A stretch of 64,000 nt of DNA from Clostridia bacterium. GTDB lineage: Bacteria > Bacillota > DSM-12270 > Thermacetogeniales > Thermacetogeniaceae. The stretch covers positions 1 to 64,000 of the forward strand of contig CADDZD010000001.1 in the NCBI GenBank assembly GCA_902812385.1, written 5' to 3'. Of the stretch, positions 33,673-41,674 are shown in pieces. The first letter of the stretch is position 1. Every line of letters starts with the position of its first letter. The position numbers were made by a program, and so were the translations under genes. Below the pieces are notes generated by a model. That model was not told the origin of the DNA, ran no database searches, and was given only the letters and a program-made list of their open reading frames with translations.

Positions 33673-36297
33673 TCACCTTCTTTTTTTTGTAATATTTTTT
33701 CCTTCATTGCGTTTGTGCAGCCTCTGTTGCCAGTTTGAAAGAGTGTTTAAGGCTTCCAGCGGTGTAATATTGATTAGATTCAGTCCCTGAAGTTCCCTTA
33801 ATATCTGATCCTCTTCATCAAAGAGGACCAGCTGGACGGTCCTGTTTTTAACCCTGATATCTCGTTTCGAGAATTCTCCTTCCATGGAATCGGCGATCTC
33901 GCGGGCACGGTGCACCAGTTCCTCAGGGAGTTTCGCCAGTCGTGCCACCTGAATCCCGTAGCTTTTATCGGTTCCTCCGGGGATGACCTTTCTTAAGAAA
34001 ATGATCTCGTCCCCTTTTTCAGCCACTGCTATAGAGTAGTTCACAACGCCTGAAAGCTTGTCTGCGAGTTGGGTTAGCTGATGGTAGTGAGTTGCGAAGA
34101 GCACCTTGGCCCCGATCCTGTCGTGGATGTACTCCACGATTGCCCAGGCGATTCCCAACCCGTCAAAGGTGCCGGTTCCCCGCCCGATCTCGTCAAGGAT
34201 AATAAAACTGTTTTTTGTTGCATGCTGGATGATATACGAGACTTCGTTCATCTCCATCATGAAGGTGCTCTGTCCCTTTCCCAGGTCGTCCATGGCGCCT
34301 GCCCTAACAAAGATCCGGTCGACGATCCCGATTTCAGCCCCCTCGGCGGGAACAAAGGAGCCGCATTGGGCCATCAGAACCAGAAGGGCCATCTGGCGCA
34401 TAAATGTCGACTTGCCGGCCATGTTGGGCCCGGTTATCAGGTGAATCCTGTTATCCTCCTGGCCGATGCAGAGGTCGTTGGGGATGAAACTGCCTTCACC
34501 TATAATCTGCTCCAGGACGGGATGGCGTCCGTTCTTTATCTTGATAATGCCGGTTTCGTTGACTACCGGTTTGACGTAGTTGTAACGCAAGGCTGTTTCG
34601 GCAAAGGATAATAAACAATCGAGCTGTGCCAGAACGGCAGCGTTCCGCCGGATTCTTTGGGAGTCCAAGCCCACCTTGCGGCGTATCTCGATAAAGAGAT
34701 TGTACTCCAACTCCTGCAGGCCTTCTGTGGCCCCCAGGAAGGCCTCCTCTCTTTCTTTGAGTTCGGGAGTGATGAAGCGTTCAACTTGTGTCAGGGTTTG
34801 TTTTCGAATGTAGTCGGATGGAACCAGCGGCAAATTAGGTTTGGTAACCTCTATGTAATAGCCGAAGACCTTGTTAAAACCTATTTTTAACGACTTGATC
34901 CCGGTCCGGAGGCGCTCGGCCGCTTCAAGCTCCTTAATCCAGGTGGAGCCCTGGTTAATGATCGACCTTAATCTGTCTACCTCCGGGTGGTAATTATCCT
35001 TGATGATCCCACCTTCTTTGATGTTTACCGGGGGGTCGTCTGCGACAGCCTGTTTGATGAGATTCACCGTCTTTTCGGCAGGGTCCAGTTCTTCATTAAG
35101 TTTTTGCAGATAGGGTGAACCGGCCTCGCTGAGCGCTCGCTTGATGCGCGGGATCCCTTCCAGTGATTTTGCCAGAGCAAGCAGATCCCGCGGGTGGGCT
35201 ACCTGCCACTCCACACGCCCGATAATCCGTTCCAGGTCATAGATATCTTTCAAACATTCCTTGAGTTCGTTCCGCAAAAAAAAATTATTGACCAGTTCCT
35301 CGGTTCCTGACTGCCTCTCCTGGATTTCCCCCACGTCGAGCAGGGGAAACTCCAGCCAGTTCCTGAGCATCCGGGCACCCATGGGAGTGTATGTATGATC
35401 CAACGCCCAGAGTAGACTCCCCTCTTTTTTGCCGTCGCGCAGTGTTGCAAAGATCTCCAGGTTTCTTCTTGTCATCGTATCTAGGTACATGCGGCTATTG
35501 GGAGTAAAGACGGATAAGGAGCGAAAGGGCAGTTCGGATGTTTTTTGCGTGCTTTCTATGTAAGAGAGAAGGTAAGCAACGGCGACAAGCCCTTCTTCGA
35601 GGGCTTGCCTGTCTATACCTACGAGGTCTGAATGATCAAACTGTTCGTAGACTGAATTCACTGCCTCATCACGGTTGATTGCATTTCTGAGATGGGTTAC
35701 ATGAACCCCTTGCTCCTGCCAGTAGCCTGTTATCGAGGTTTTTAAAAAAGGGATCTGCTCACTTCTGATAATACATTCCACAGGTTGGAGCCTGTTCATC
35801 AGATCAATCAGGTAGTCCTCATAGGATGGGCCCGTAAACTGAGCCATCATAAACTCACCGGTGCTGACATCGCACCAGGCACATCCTATGGTATCTTTTC
35901 TTAAATGCAGCGATAAAATGTAATTATTTTTTTCCTGATCAAGAAAGATCGGGTTCAAGACTGTACCCGGGGTCAGAACCCTAACGACATCCCGCTTTAC
36001 AAGATTTTTGCCCGGTTTTGGCTCTTCAAGCTGCTCGCAGATTGCCACTTTATAGCCGCTGTCCAACAGCCTTTTGAGATAGCTATCGGCCGCATGGTAG
36101 GGGACACCACACATGGGTGTCCTTTGATTCTTGCCTATCTCACGGCTTGTAAGAACTATTTGTAACTCCTTTGCTGCCTTTTCTGCGTCGGCTCCAAACA
36201 GTTCGTAAAAGTCACCCAGGCGAAAGAAAAGTAAACAGTCCGGGTATTGTTTCTTAATAGCCCGGTACTGATCCATCATCGGCGTTAAAGTACCCAA
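33673..36297 (-). CDS. mutS: DNA mismatch repair protein MutS
   Basis: An 874-aa mismatch sensor. The N-terminal mismatch-binding motif is FFRLGDFYELF (Phe-x-Glu type, about residues 24-34). The ATPase Walker A is GPNMAGKST (about 621-629) and DEIGRGTGTFDG is the Walker B region. Length matches bacterial MutS1 (about 850-880 aa). It uses a TTG start at 36297. In the order miaB-ylbF-mutS-hydA-HDAC-mutL, two extra genes separate it from mutL. Confidence 0.97.
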   Translation of the reverse strand: MGTLTPMMDQYRAIKKQYPDCLLFFRLGDFYELFGADAEKAAKELQIVLTSREIGKNQRTPMCGVPYHAADSYLKRLLDSGYKVAICEQLEEPKPGKNLVKRDVVRVLTPGTVLNPIFLDQEKNNYILSLHLRKDTIGCAWCDVSTGEFMMAQFTGPSYEDYLIDLMNRLQPVECIIRSEQIPFLKTSITGYWQEQGVHVTHLRNAINRDEAVNSVYEQFDHSDLVGIDRQALEEGLVAVAYLLSYIESTQKTSELPFRSLSVFTPNSRMYLDTMTRRNLEIFATLRDGKKEGSLLWALDHTYTPMGARMLRNWLEFPLLDVGEIQERQSGTEELVNNFFLRNELKECLKDIYDLERIIGRVEWQVAHPRDLLALAKSLEGIPRIKRALSEAGSPYLQKLNEELDPAEKTVNLIKQAVADDPPVNIKEGGIIKDNYHPEVDRLRSIINQGSTWIKELEAAERLRTGIKSLKIGFNKVFGYYIEVTKPNLPLVPSDYIRKQTLTQVERFITPELKEREEAFLGATEGLQELEYNLFIEIRRKVGLDSQRIRRNAAVLAQLDCLLSFAETALRYNYVKPVVNETGIIKIKNGRHPVLEQIIGEGSFIPNDLCIGQEDNRIHLITGPNMAGKSTFMRQMALLVLMAQCGSFVPAEGAEIGIVDRIFVRAGAMDDLGKGQSTFMMEMNEVSYIIQHATKNSFIILDEIGRGTGTFDGLGIAWAIVEYIHDRIGAKVLFATHYHQLTQLADKLSGVVNYSIAVAEKGDEIIFLRKVIPGGTDKSYGIQVARLAKLPEELVHRAREIADSMEGEFSKRDIRVKNRTVQLVLFDEEDQILRELQGLNLINITPLEALNTLSNWQQRLHKRNEGKNITKKRR

Positions 36298-36331
36298 CTT
36301 CTGCCACCCCGAGAAGAAGCAAGGAAAAGTT

Positions 36332-36715
36332 TTACATACACCCGGAACAGTCGCCGGAGCACGAAGAGGAACACGAAGAATTGCCTGTTAAAACCTGGTT
36401 GATAATTGTGTTCACCTGTTCCAGCAGTTTCTTAAAGTTCTGCTGTGCTGCGAAGTAGGCTTGAACGGCCTTATTGGCCTTCATCTTTTCCTGAACGTCG
36501 TTGAACTCCTGCCACTCTTGATCACTGACCTCTTCCCCTGCCTCCTGCAGGTCCTGAATTTTTTTGAACCTTAGCTGGAACTCCCTGATCAGTCTTTGGG
36601 CTTCCCGGTCATGGTCAAGGTTTGTTTCTGCTGCCCGCAGTATAATGGTTTCTTCACATTCCAATAGGGCGCGACCGAGTTCCTGGGCTTTTTCGATGTA
36701 TGACAAAGCATTCAC
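36332..36715 (-). CDS. YlbF/YmcA-family protein with Cys-rich C-terminus
   Basis: A 127-aa helical protein of the YlbF/YmcA (Com_YlbF) family. In Bacillus YlbF, YmcA and YaaT form an Fe-S complex that helps RNase Y mature mRNAs and supports sporulation and competence. The body is helical (REFQLRFKKIQDLQEAG). The tail SSCSSSCSGDCSGCM holds four cysteines that could ligate a cluster. It lies between miaB and mutS, and RNase Y is encoded in this window at 57971. Confidence 0.85.
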   Translation of the reverse strand: MNALSYIEKAQELGRALLECEETIILRAAETNLDHDREAQRLIREFQLRFKKIQDLQEAGEEVSDQEWQEFNDVQEKMKANKAVQAYFAAQQNFKKLLEQVNTIINQVLTGNSSCSSSCSGDCSGCM

Positions 36716-36735
36716 CTCCTGTGGATTTATATCTT

Positions 36736-38109
36736 TTAATTCTTGATGGGGTTAAAGACTCCTCTTTTTTTGTGTGTGTTTTTTAAAGAACCAAATAATG
36801 TCCAGGTCCTGGCGCATTCAATTTCTACGTCTACCAGCTTACCTTCAAGATCCTCTTCCCCCTCAAAGACGACAATCTTATTCGTTCGGGTTCTGCCGCT
36901 CCACCGGTCGGGATTTGTCTTGCTTCGCCCCTCGACAAGGATCTCAAAGGTCTTTCCCTCGCAAGTCTTGTTTATCTCCAGTGTGATCTGGTTTTGTACC
37001 TGGTTCAATTTCTTGAGCCGCTCTTTTTTTGCCTCCTGAGAGATGTCATCCCTCATTTTCGCAGCGGGAGTGCCGTAGCGCGGAGAATAGATAAATGTAT
37101 AAGCTGCATCGAAACGGACCCTCCTGACGAGATCGAGGGTTTCATAAAAATCTTTATCGGTTTCACCGGGAAAGCCGACGATTATATCCGTCGTGATGCT
37201 GGCTCCGGGAACTCTTTGCCGGATTTTTTCCGTCAGCTTGAAGTAGTCTTCCCGCGTGTAACCCCTGTTCATCTGTTTAAGGATGTTATTGCTTCCGGCC
37301 TGAAGAGGCAGGTGAAAATGCTCGCAGACCTTTTCGGAGTCAGCAATGGTATCGATGAGTTCATCGGTGAAATCCCTTGGATGGGAGGTCGTATAACGGA
37401 TGCGTGCAAGCCCCGGAATACGGTCAAGCATTTTTAAAAGCCTGGCGAAGTTGATATCCTCTTCCAGATCCTTGCCGTAAGAGTTGACATTTTGCCCCAG
37501 CAGCATCACTTCAAGAAAACCCTGATCGACCAGTCGCGCCACCTCTTCGTAAATTTCCTTCGGAGGACGACTTTTTTCCCTTCCCCTGGTGTAGGGAACG
37601 ATGCAGTAGGTACAAAAATTATTGCAGCCGTAAATGATGGTGACGTAGGCTTTCACCCTGCTTGCGTAGTGAACGGGGAGAATGCCCGGAATTTCATCGT
37701 CTTCGCAGGCCGGTTCAAATACTTTTGCCCCAGTCTCTTCGGCTTCCTTAATCAAGGCAGGGAGTTTATGATAATTTCTTGTGCCGAAAACAACATCGAC
37801 GTAGGGTGCTTTTTTCCGAAGGAACTCCTGGATTTCCGGGTTTTGAGCCATACAGCCCCCCACTGCGATGATCATGCCGGGTTTTTTTTCCTTTTGATGC
37901 TTCAGATTGCCCAGTAAGCCCAGCACCCTTTGCTCCGCATGCTCTCTGACCGAGCAGGTATTGAGGACCACAAGATCGGCTTCGTTGATGTCGTCCGTCC
38001 ACCGGTAGCCACTCTCTTCAAGCAGGGCGCGCATTATTTCCGAGTCATGTTCGTTCATCTGACAACCGTACGTCGATATATGCATGAGTTTCTTTGCTTT
38101 GTCCTGCAA
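36736..38109 (-). CDS. miaB: tRNA-2-methylthio-N6-dimethylallyladenosine synthase MiaB
   Basis: A 457-aa radical SAM methylthiotransferase acting on i6A37 of tRNA after MiaA. The N-terminal cluster domain starts with TYGCQMNEHDSE (first Cys near residue 15). The radical SAM motif CNNFCTYC lies at about residues 161-168, and a TRAM domain ends the protein. It uses a TTG start at 38109 with GGGAG upstream. It heads the miaB-ylbF-mutS run behind an extended -10 promoter. Confidence 0.96.
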   Translation of the reverse strand: MQDKAKKLMHISTYGCQMNEHDSEIMRALLEESGYRWTDDINEADLVVLNTCSVREHAEQRVLGLLGNLKHQKEKKPGMIIAVGGCMAQNPEIQEFLRKKAPYVDVVFGTRNYHKLPALIKEAEETGAKVFEPACEDDEIPGILPVHYASRVKAYVTIIYGCNNFCTYCIVPYTRGREKSRPPKEIYEEVARLVDQGFLEVMLLGQNVNSYGKDLEEDINFARLLKMLDRIPGLARIRYTTSHPRDFTDELIDTIADSEKVCEHFHLPLQAGSNNILKQMNRGYTREDYFKLTEKIRQRVPGASITTDIIVGFPGETDKDFYETLDLVRRVRFDAAYTFIYSPRYGTPAAKMRDDISQEAKKERLKKLNQVQNQITLEINKTCEGKTFEILVEGRSKTNPDRWSGRTRTNKIVVFEGEEDLEGKLVDVEIECARTWTLFGSLKNTHKKRGVFNPIKN

Positions 38110-38131
38110 GCTCGTTCACTCCCTTGTTGTT

Positions 38132-38140
38132 ATTATACCA
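38132..38140 (-). promoter_or_regulatory. Extended -10 promoter of the miaB operon
   Basis: On the minus strand TGGTATAAT combines TGn with a perfect TATAAT (38132-38137), 22 bp before the miaB start. The -35 region is weak, as is usual for extended -10 promoters. Confidence 0.6.
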
Positions 38141-38211
38141 AAAAATAGATTGCGGTTTACTCCGGGACTCTTTTCTTGTCGGGAGGCTATTGTTTTATTT
38201 TCACCAACAAT

Positions 38212-38243
38212 AAAAAAACTGTTGATTTCTGCTTTCAACAGTT
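38212..38243 (-). terminator. Terminator downstream of uraA (second of two)
   Basis: On the minus strand AACTGTTGA pairs perfectly with TCAACAGTT over a 9-nt loop and a T-run follows. Confidence 0.7.
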
Positions 38244-38286
38244 AGAAGTGTTCCGAGTTTTTGTAGGTTAGTTTGCCGGCCTTTTG

Positions 38287-38339
38287 AAAAAAGATAAAAG
38301 GCTCGAAATGAAAGGGGATTTCACCCGTCATTCCGAGCC
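38287..38339 (-). terminator. Terminator downstream of uraA (first of two)
   Basis: On the minus strand GGCTCGGAATGA pairs with TCATTTCGAGCC (12 positions, one mismatch) and TTTTATCTTTTTT follows. It begins 24 bp after the uraA stop. Confidence 0.75.
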
Positions 38340-38362
38340 CATATTCTGCCTGAACATCAGTT

Positions 38363-39679
38363 CTACTGGGTTGACTGCCTGCGGCTTAAAGATTCACCGG
38401 GTTTTTCCAGATCCTCGTTAAGCCAGCCTAAGGAATTAAACAGGTAAATGATGAGCGCCAGTATTACTCCCACTACTGCAGCCAGGGCCATCCCCTTCAT
38501 CTCAACTGTACCCATGGTGATCTTGGCGCCGCTCACGCCGATAACAAATACAACGGCTGAAAGGACGATATTGTAATTTTTGCTGTAGTTAACCGCTTGT
38601 TCGACCAAAAGGCGAATACCGGCAGCGGCAATGGTACCGTAGAGCAGGATCGTGATACCGCCCATTACCGGAGCAGGAATAGATTGAATGGCGGCAGCAA
38701 ATTTACCAATCATAGAGACAGCAATGGCAATAATAGCAGTACCGCGAATTACCCACACGGAATAAACCCGAGTGATCGCCATCACACCTATATTCTCTCC
38801 GTAGGTGGTATTGGGGGGAGAACCGGTAAAACCCGAGAGCATGTTGCTGATACCGTCACCCAAAAGGGATAGGTGCAAACCGGGTTTCTTTACCAGGTCG
38901 CGTTCAACGATATTGCCCGTGACTATCAAATGGCCGATATGTTCCGCTAAAACCACCAGGGCTGCCGGTGCAATTATGGCAATAGCGCTGAGATCGAAAA
39001 CCGGGGCGCTAAAATCGGGGAAAGCAAACCAGGGCGCTCGGGCAATGATGCTGAGGTCGACCATACCCTTGGCAAGGGCGAGCAGATAGCCGCACACGAC
39101 CGCTATCAAAACGGGGATGATCTGGAGGAAGCCGCGAAACACCACAGAACCGATAACTCCAACGAGCAGGGTGAAGATGGCAACCGTAATTACACTGGGG
39201 TCGGCTGTATAAGGCTGCCCCGATGTGGGGGCTAGCCCTGCCATCTGGGCGGCTACCGGGGCCAATTCCAGACCGATAACTGCAACCACGGCACCCATAA
39301 CCGGTGGCGGCATAACGATATCAATCCACTTCGTACCCACCCAGCGAATAATGAAGGACACTACCACAAAGATCAGGCCAAAGAAGATGAAACCCGACTG
39401 GGCATGGCTGTATCCAACTTTGGAGATAATCAAAAGGGTTGGTGCAATAAAAGCGAAGCTGGAACCCAGATAAGCTGGAATCCCGCCTTTGGTAACAAGA
39501 GTGTAAATGATTGTACCGATGCCGTTCATCAGTAAAGCTATGGCCGGATTAATGTGAAACAGGTATGGCACCAGTACCGTTGCTCCAAACATCGCCATCA
39601 GATGCTGCAGGCTTAAAGGGATGGTTTGCAGGATCGGTAGCCTTTCCTCAATTTGGATAGTTCGCCTGGTACGGCTCAC
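38363..39679 (-). CDS. uraA: Uracil permease (UraA/NCS2 family)
   Basis: A 438-aa inner-membrane proton symporter of nucleobases with about 12-14 membrane segments. The segment QHLMAMFGATVLVP near the N terminus, PAYLGSSFAFIAP (about residues 71-83) and TTYGENIGVMAITRV (about 290-304, with the substrate-side Glu) match the uracil-type branch. The GTG at 39679, 8 nt after AAGGAG, is preferred to the GTG at 39688. It is monocistronic, with two terminators behind it. Confidence 0.9.
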   Translation of the reverse strand: MSRTRRTIQIEERLPILQTIPLSLQHLMAMFGATVLVPYLFHINPAIALLMNGIGTIIYTLVTKGGIPAYLGSSFAFIAPTLLIISKVGYSHAQSGFIFFGLIFVVVSFIIRWVGTKWIDIVMPPPVMGAVVAVIGLELAPVAAQMAGLAPTSGQPYTADPSVITVAIFTLLVGVIGSVVFRGFLQIIPVLIAVVCGYLLALAKGMVDLSIIARAPWFAFPDFSAPVFDLSAIAIIAPAALVVLAEHIGHLIVTGNIVERDLVKKPGLHLSLLGDGISNMLSGFTGSPPNTTYGENIGVMAITRVYSVWVIRGTAIIAIAVSMIGKFAAAIQSIPAPVMGGITILLYGTIAAAGIRLLVEQAVNYSKNYNIVLSAVVFVIGVSGAKITMGTVEMKGMALAAVVGVILALIIYLFNSLGWLNEDLEKPGESLSRRQSTQ

Positions 39680-39830
39680 TTTTTCCACTCCTTTTTGATT
39701 TTTTGAACCAAATTATAAATTCCTTAATTAGTTAGGTTTGGTTTCTCACTCCCTTCCGTCCTTGCCGGTGCCATTTGGCAAGTGTCAAGGTTAAGAGAGC
39801 ATTCATGATAACCTTTCGCCTTTTATTCTC

Positions 39831-39861
39831 AAAAAAACCACTCCGGTTTTTGCCGGAGTGG
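39831..39861 (-). terminator. Terminator of the AbrB-like gene
   Basis: CCACTCCGG and CCGGAGTGG form a perfect 9-bp stem with a 6-nt loop. Seven T follow on the minus strand. Confidence 0.85.
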
Positions 39862-39887
39862 CTAATAATATTCCTCTTCTAAATTGT

Positions 39888-40139
39888 TTAAAGAGCTATA
39901 TTCTTAGCCATTGCCTCTGCACATTCCTTGCAAACATTTTTTCCCCGGAAGTGCCTGATGTCTCCTGCTTCGCCGCAAAATACACAGGTAGGTTCATACT
40001 TTTTTAGAATAATTTTTTCACTGTCCACGTAAATTTCAAGTGGGTCCTTTTCTGCGATACCCAGGTTGCGGCGCACTTCAATTGGAATTACAACTCTCCC
40101 CAGTTCGTCAACCTTTCTGACAACACCTATTGATTTCAC
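39888..40139 (-). CDS. AbrB/SpoVT-type transcriptional regulator with zinc ribbon
   Basis: An 83-aa regulator. The N-terminal swapped-hairpin DNA-binding domain reads VRKVDELGRVVIPIEVRR (about residues 7-24). A C-terminal CVFC...CKEC pair set forms a likely zinc ribbon. Such AbrB relatives are transition-state regulators in clostridia. GGAGG precedes the GTG at 40139. Promoter and terminator frame it as a single-gene unit, and no target can be named from the sequence. Confidence 0.88.
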   Translation of the reverse strand: MKSIGVVRKVDELGRVVIPIEVRRNLGIAEKDPLEIYVDSEKIILKKYEPTCVFCGEAGDIRHFRGKNVCKECAEAMAKNIAL

Positions 40140-40181
40140 GACTCTTCCTCCTCCAAAATTTCGACAAATTATGCTATTAAA

Positions 40182-40210
40182 ATAATACCATCTCTTGGAA
40201 TAATACTCAA
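40182..40210 (-). promoter_or_regulatory. Promoter of the AbrB-like gene
   Basis: On the minus strand TTGAGT (40205-40210), 17 bp, TATTAT (40182-40187). The 43 bp to the start are AT-rich. Confidence 0.55.
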
Positions 40211-40263
40211 GCCTTAGAATTAAAAAATTTTTTATCTAAATATGACAAGGTATTCCATAAAAC

Positions 40264-40482
40264 TTATTCACTCCTGTTGTTAACAAGCGCGCGTCCCTTT
40301 TTCGTGATCACGAGCTTTGTCATATATTCGTCGAGATCGACTAATCCCTGCCTGATAATTTCACCGAGGAGTTTTTCCGCTTTACTCCAGTTTTTAAAAT
40401 GTTTGGGAAATGCATGCAACGCTACGGGACCTTTTTTGTCCAAATTGTTCAGGAAGTCCAGCCATTCTTCTGATAACTGCAA
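40264..40482 (-). CDS. Small protein, unknown (possible winged-helix-like)
   Basis: A 72-aa charged protein, with no family recognised. The pattern of helices followed by LVDLDEYMTKLVITKKGRAL resembles the wing end of a small winged-helix domain, which is only a guess. The TTG at 40482 has AGGAGG 8 nt upstream. That ribosome site lies in the last codons of the Nudix gene, so the two are translationally coupled. Confidence 0.6.
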   Translation of the reverse strand: MQLSEEWLDFLNNLDKKGPVALHAFPKHFKNWSKAEKLLGEIIRQGLVDLDEYMTKLVITKKGRALVNNRSE

Positions 40483-40485
40483 GAT

Positions 40486-41106
40486 CTATTCCTCCTTTAA
40501 AGGCTTTTGAACACAGATACGCCTGATTTCAGGAAGTAAAAAGGATGACCAGGTTTCCCATTGATATTGGCCATTAAGTATCTCTGATACCGGGCGCAAA
40601 CTTCCTACCAGCTTGTTTTTTTCTCTTACAGTGACTTCCGGCGTAGCACATGAAACAAGATAGACGAGACCTAGGTGATATAGCCCTACTTCTGTTAGAT
40701 CATCATTAATAACACCTAAAAGGTGGTATGAGAAACGATCCTTGACATTGGTTTCTTCCAACAGCTCGCGCTTTAGATTGGTATCGAGCAGTTCTTCGAA
40801 ACTCCCGGCACGGCATGGATTTATATGGCCTCCCAGGCCCAAGGAGTATTTGTTGAGCAGCCTTTTTTCATTTGACCCTTTCGCCCTGCGGTAAACAAAA
40901 ACAGTGTTACGGTGACGGAGTATAATATAAATAATCAACTGTTTATAGCGTGGATCCTGCTCCATCTCAGACCTGGGCATAAAAAAGCTACCTGCGGAAA
41001 CAAGTTCAAGAAAGTAATGGTTGGGAGGTGAAATTAATCCTTGAAATGTTTGTTTGTTTCCTCTGAATAAAAAAGATCTTGGAATCACTAAGACTTGTTC
41101 GCTCAA
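40486..41106 (-). CDS. Nudix-domain hydrolase
   Basis: A 206-aa protein with a recognisable Nudix box: GGHIN followed by RELLEETN (about residues 92-121), giving the G-x5-E...REx2EE pattern with a slightly long spacing. The N-terminal 55 residues are not typical of small Nudix enzymes and may set substrate choice. Nudix enzymes cleave nucleoside diphosphates linked to other groups; the substrate is unknown. It uses a TTG start at 41106. The coupled 72-aa gene follows. Confidence 0.8.
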   Translation of the reverse strand: MSEQVLVIPRSFLFRGNKQTFQGLISPPNHYFLELVSAGSFFMPRSEMEQDPRYKQLIIYIILRHRNTVFVYRRAKGSNEKRLLNKYSLGLGGHINPCRAGSFEELLDTNLKRELLEETNVKDRFSYHLLGVINDDLTEVGLYHLGLVYLVSCATPEVTVREKNKLVGSLRPVSEILNGQYQWETWSSFLLPEIRRICVQKPLKEE

Positions 41107-41317
41107 GGATGGTTTCTTCCCTGCTAAAAATGTAATGGTGCCTGTACATTAAAAGGTATTCTCATTTTTATGACAGATTCCTTCTCTGCCCTGGAAATAC
41201 GTTTCGGTTTATCCTTGCGCTTGCTCCCGGACGCCGGTTGAACTCGCTTATAACGCGTCGCAGACGGCAGCCGACCGGCTCCTATGACGGCATCCTTGCC
41301 GCAGAGTCGCCTATCTC

Positions 41318-41413
41318 CCCCGCACTCAACGGCACTTTCTCTGTAATGAGACAATTTAATAACAGCCAGTTCTGAATGAACGTTAAAGGACAAAATTCCC
41401 TTTGAGTGCGGGG
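41318..41413. repeat. Inverted-repeat module 1 (MITE-like)
   Basis: CCCCGCACTCAA (41318-41329) and TTGAGTGCGGGG (41402-41413) are exact 12-bp inverted repeats enclosing 72 bp. The outward sequence of the right arm (GGGTCG-T-CG) also matches that of module 2. Confidence 0.6.
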
Positions 41414-41459
41414 TCGATTCGGCTGCCGTTAGCTGCTCCTTCGTTAAGGGCGAGTAACA

Positions 41460-41557
41460 ACCCAGCACTCACTGCTGCTTCGTGAGCTGAAAAAGACAAA
41501 AAACGGAATTATAAAACAAAGGCTAATTATGTAACAGAGTTTCGGTGAGTGCTGGGT
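41460..41557. repeat. Inverted-repeat module 2 (MITE-like)
   Basis: ACCCAGCACTCAC (41460-41472) and GTGAGTGCTGGGT (41545-41557) are exact 13-bp inverted repeats enclosing 72 bp. The arms resemble those of module 1 (GAGTGC-GGG core), and the enclosed length is the same. The enclosed sequences themselves differ. Confidence 0.6.
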
Positions 41558-41674
41558 CGCTGCGCCAGCAAGGATAAACCGCTTTTTCGTTCCTCTGTTG
41601 GTGCCGCCGGAGGCGGCGTGATCGTCTGTTATAAAAGAAAAAAAACCAGCACGGGGCAGGTAAGGAATGATTTC

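Larger units (their letters stand above)
41107..41674. other. Non-coding region with repeat element between glgA and the Nudix gene
   Basis: These 568 bp hold two tandem inverted-repeat modules (41318-41413 and 41460-41557) and no gene I can support. A 114-codon open frame on the minus strand (41124-41468) crosses one repeat arm and has no ribosome site. The composition shifts between GC-rich and AT-rich patches. Confidence 0.6.

Noticed and set aside
41124-41468. 114-codon open frame on the minus strand in the repeat region
   Set aside because: It runs through an inverted-repeat arm, has no ribosome site and no recognisable domain. I treat it as repeat-element sequence, though it could be a worn gene.
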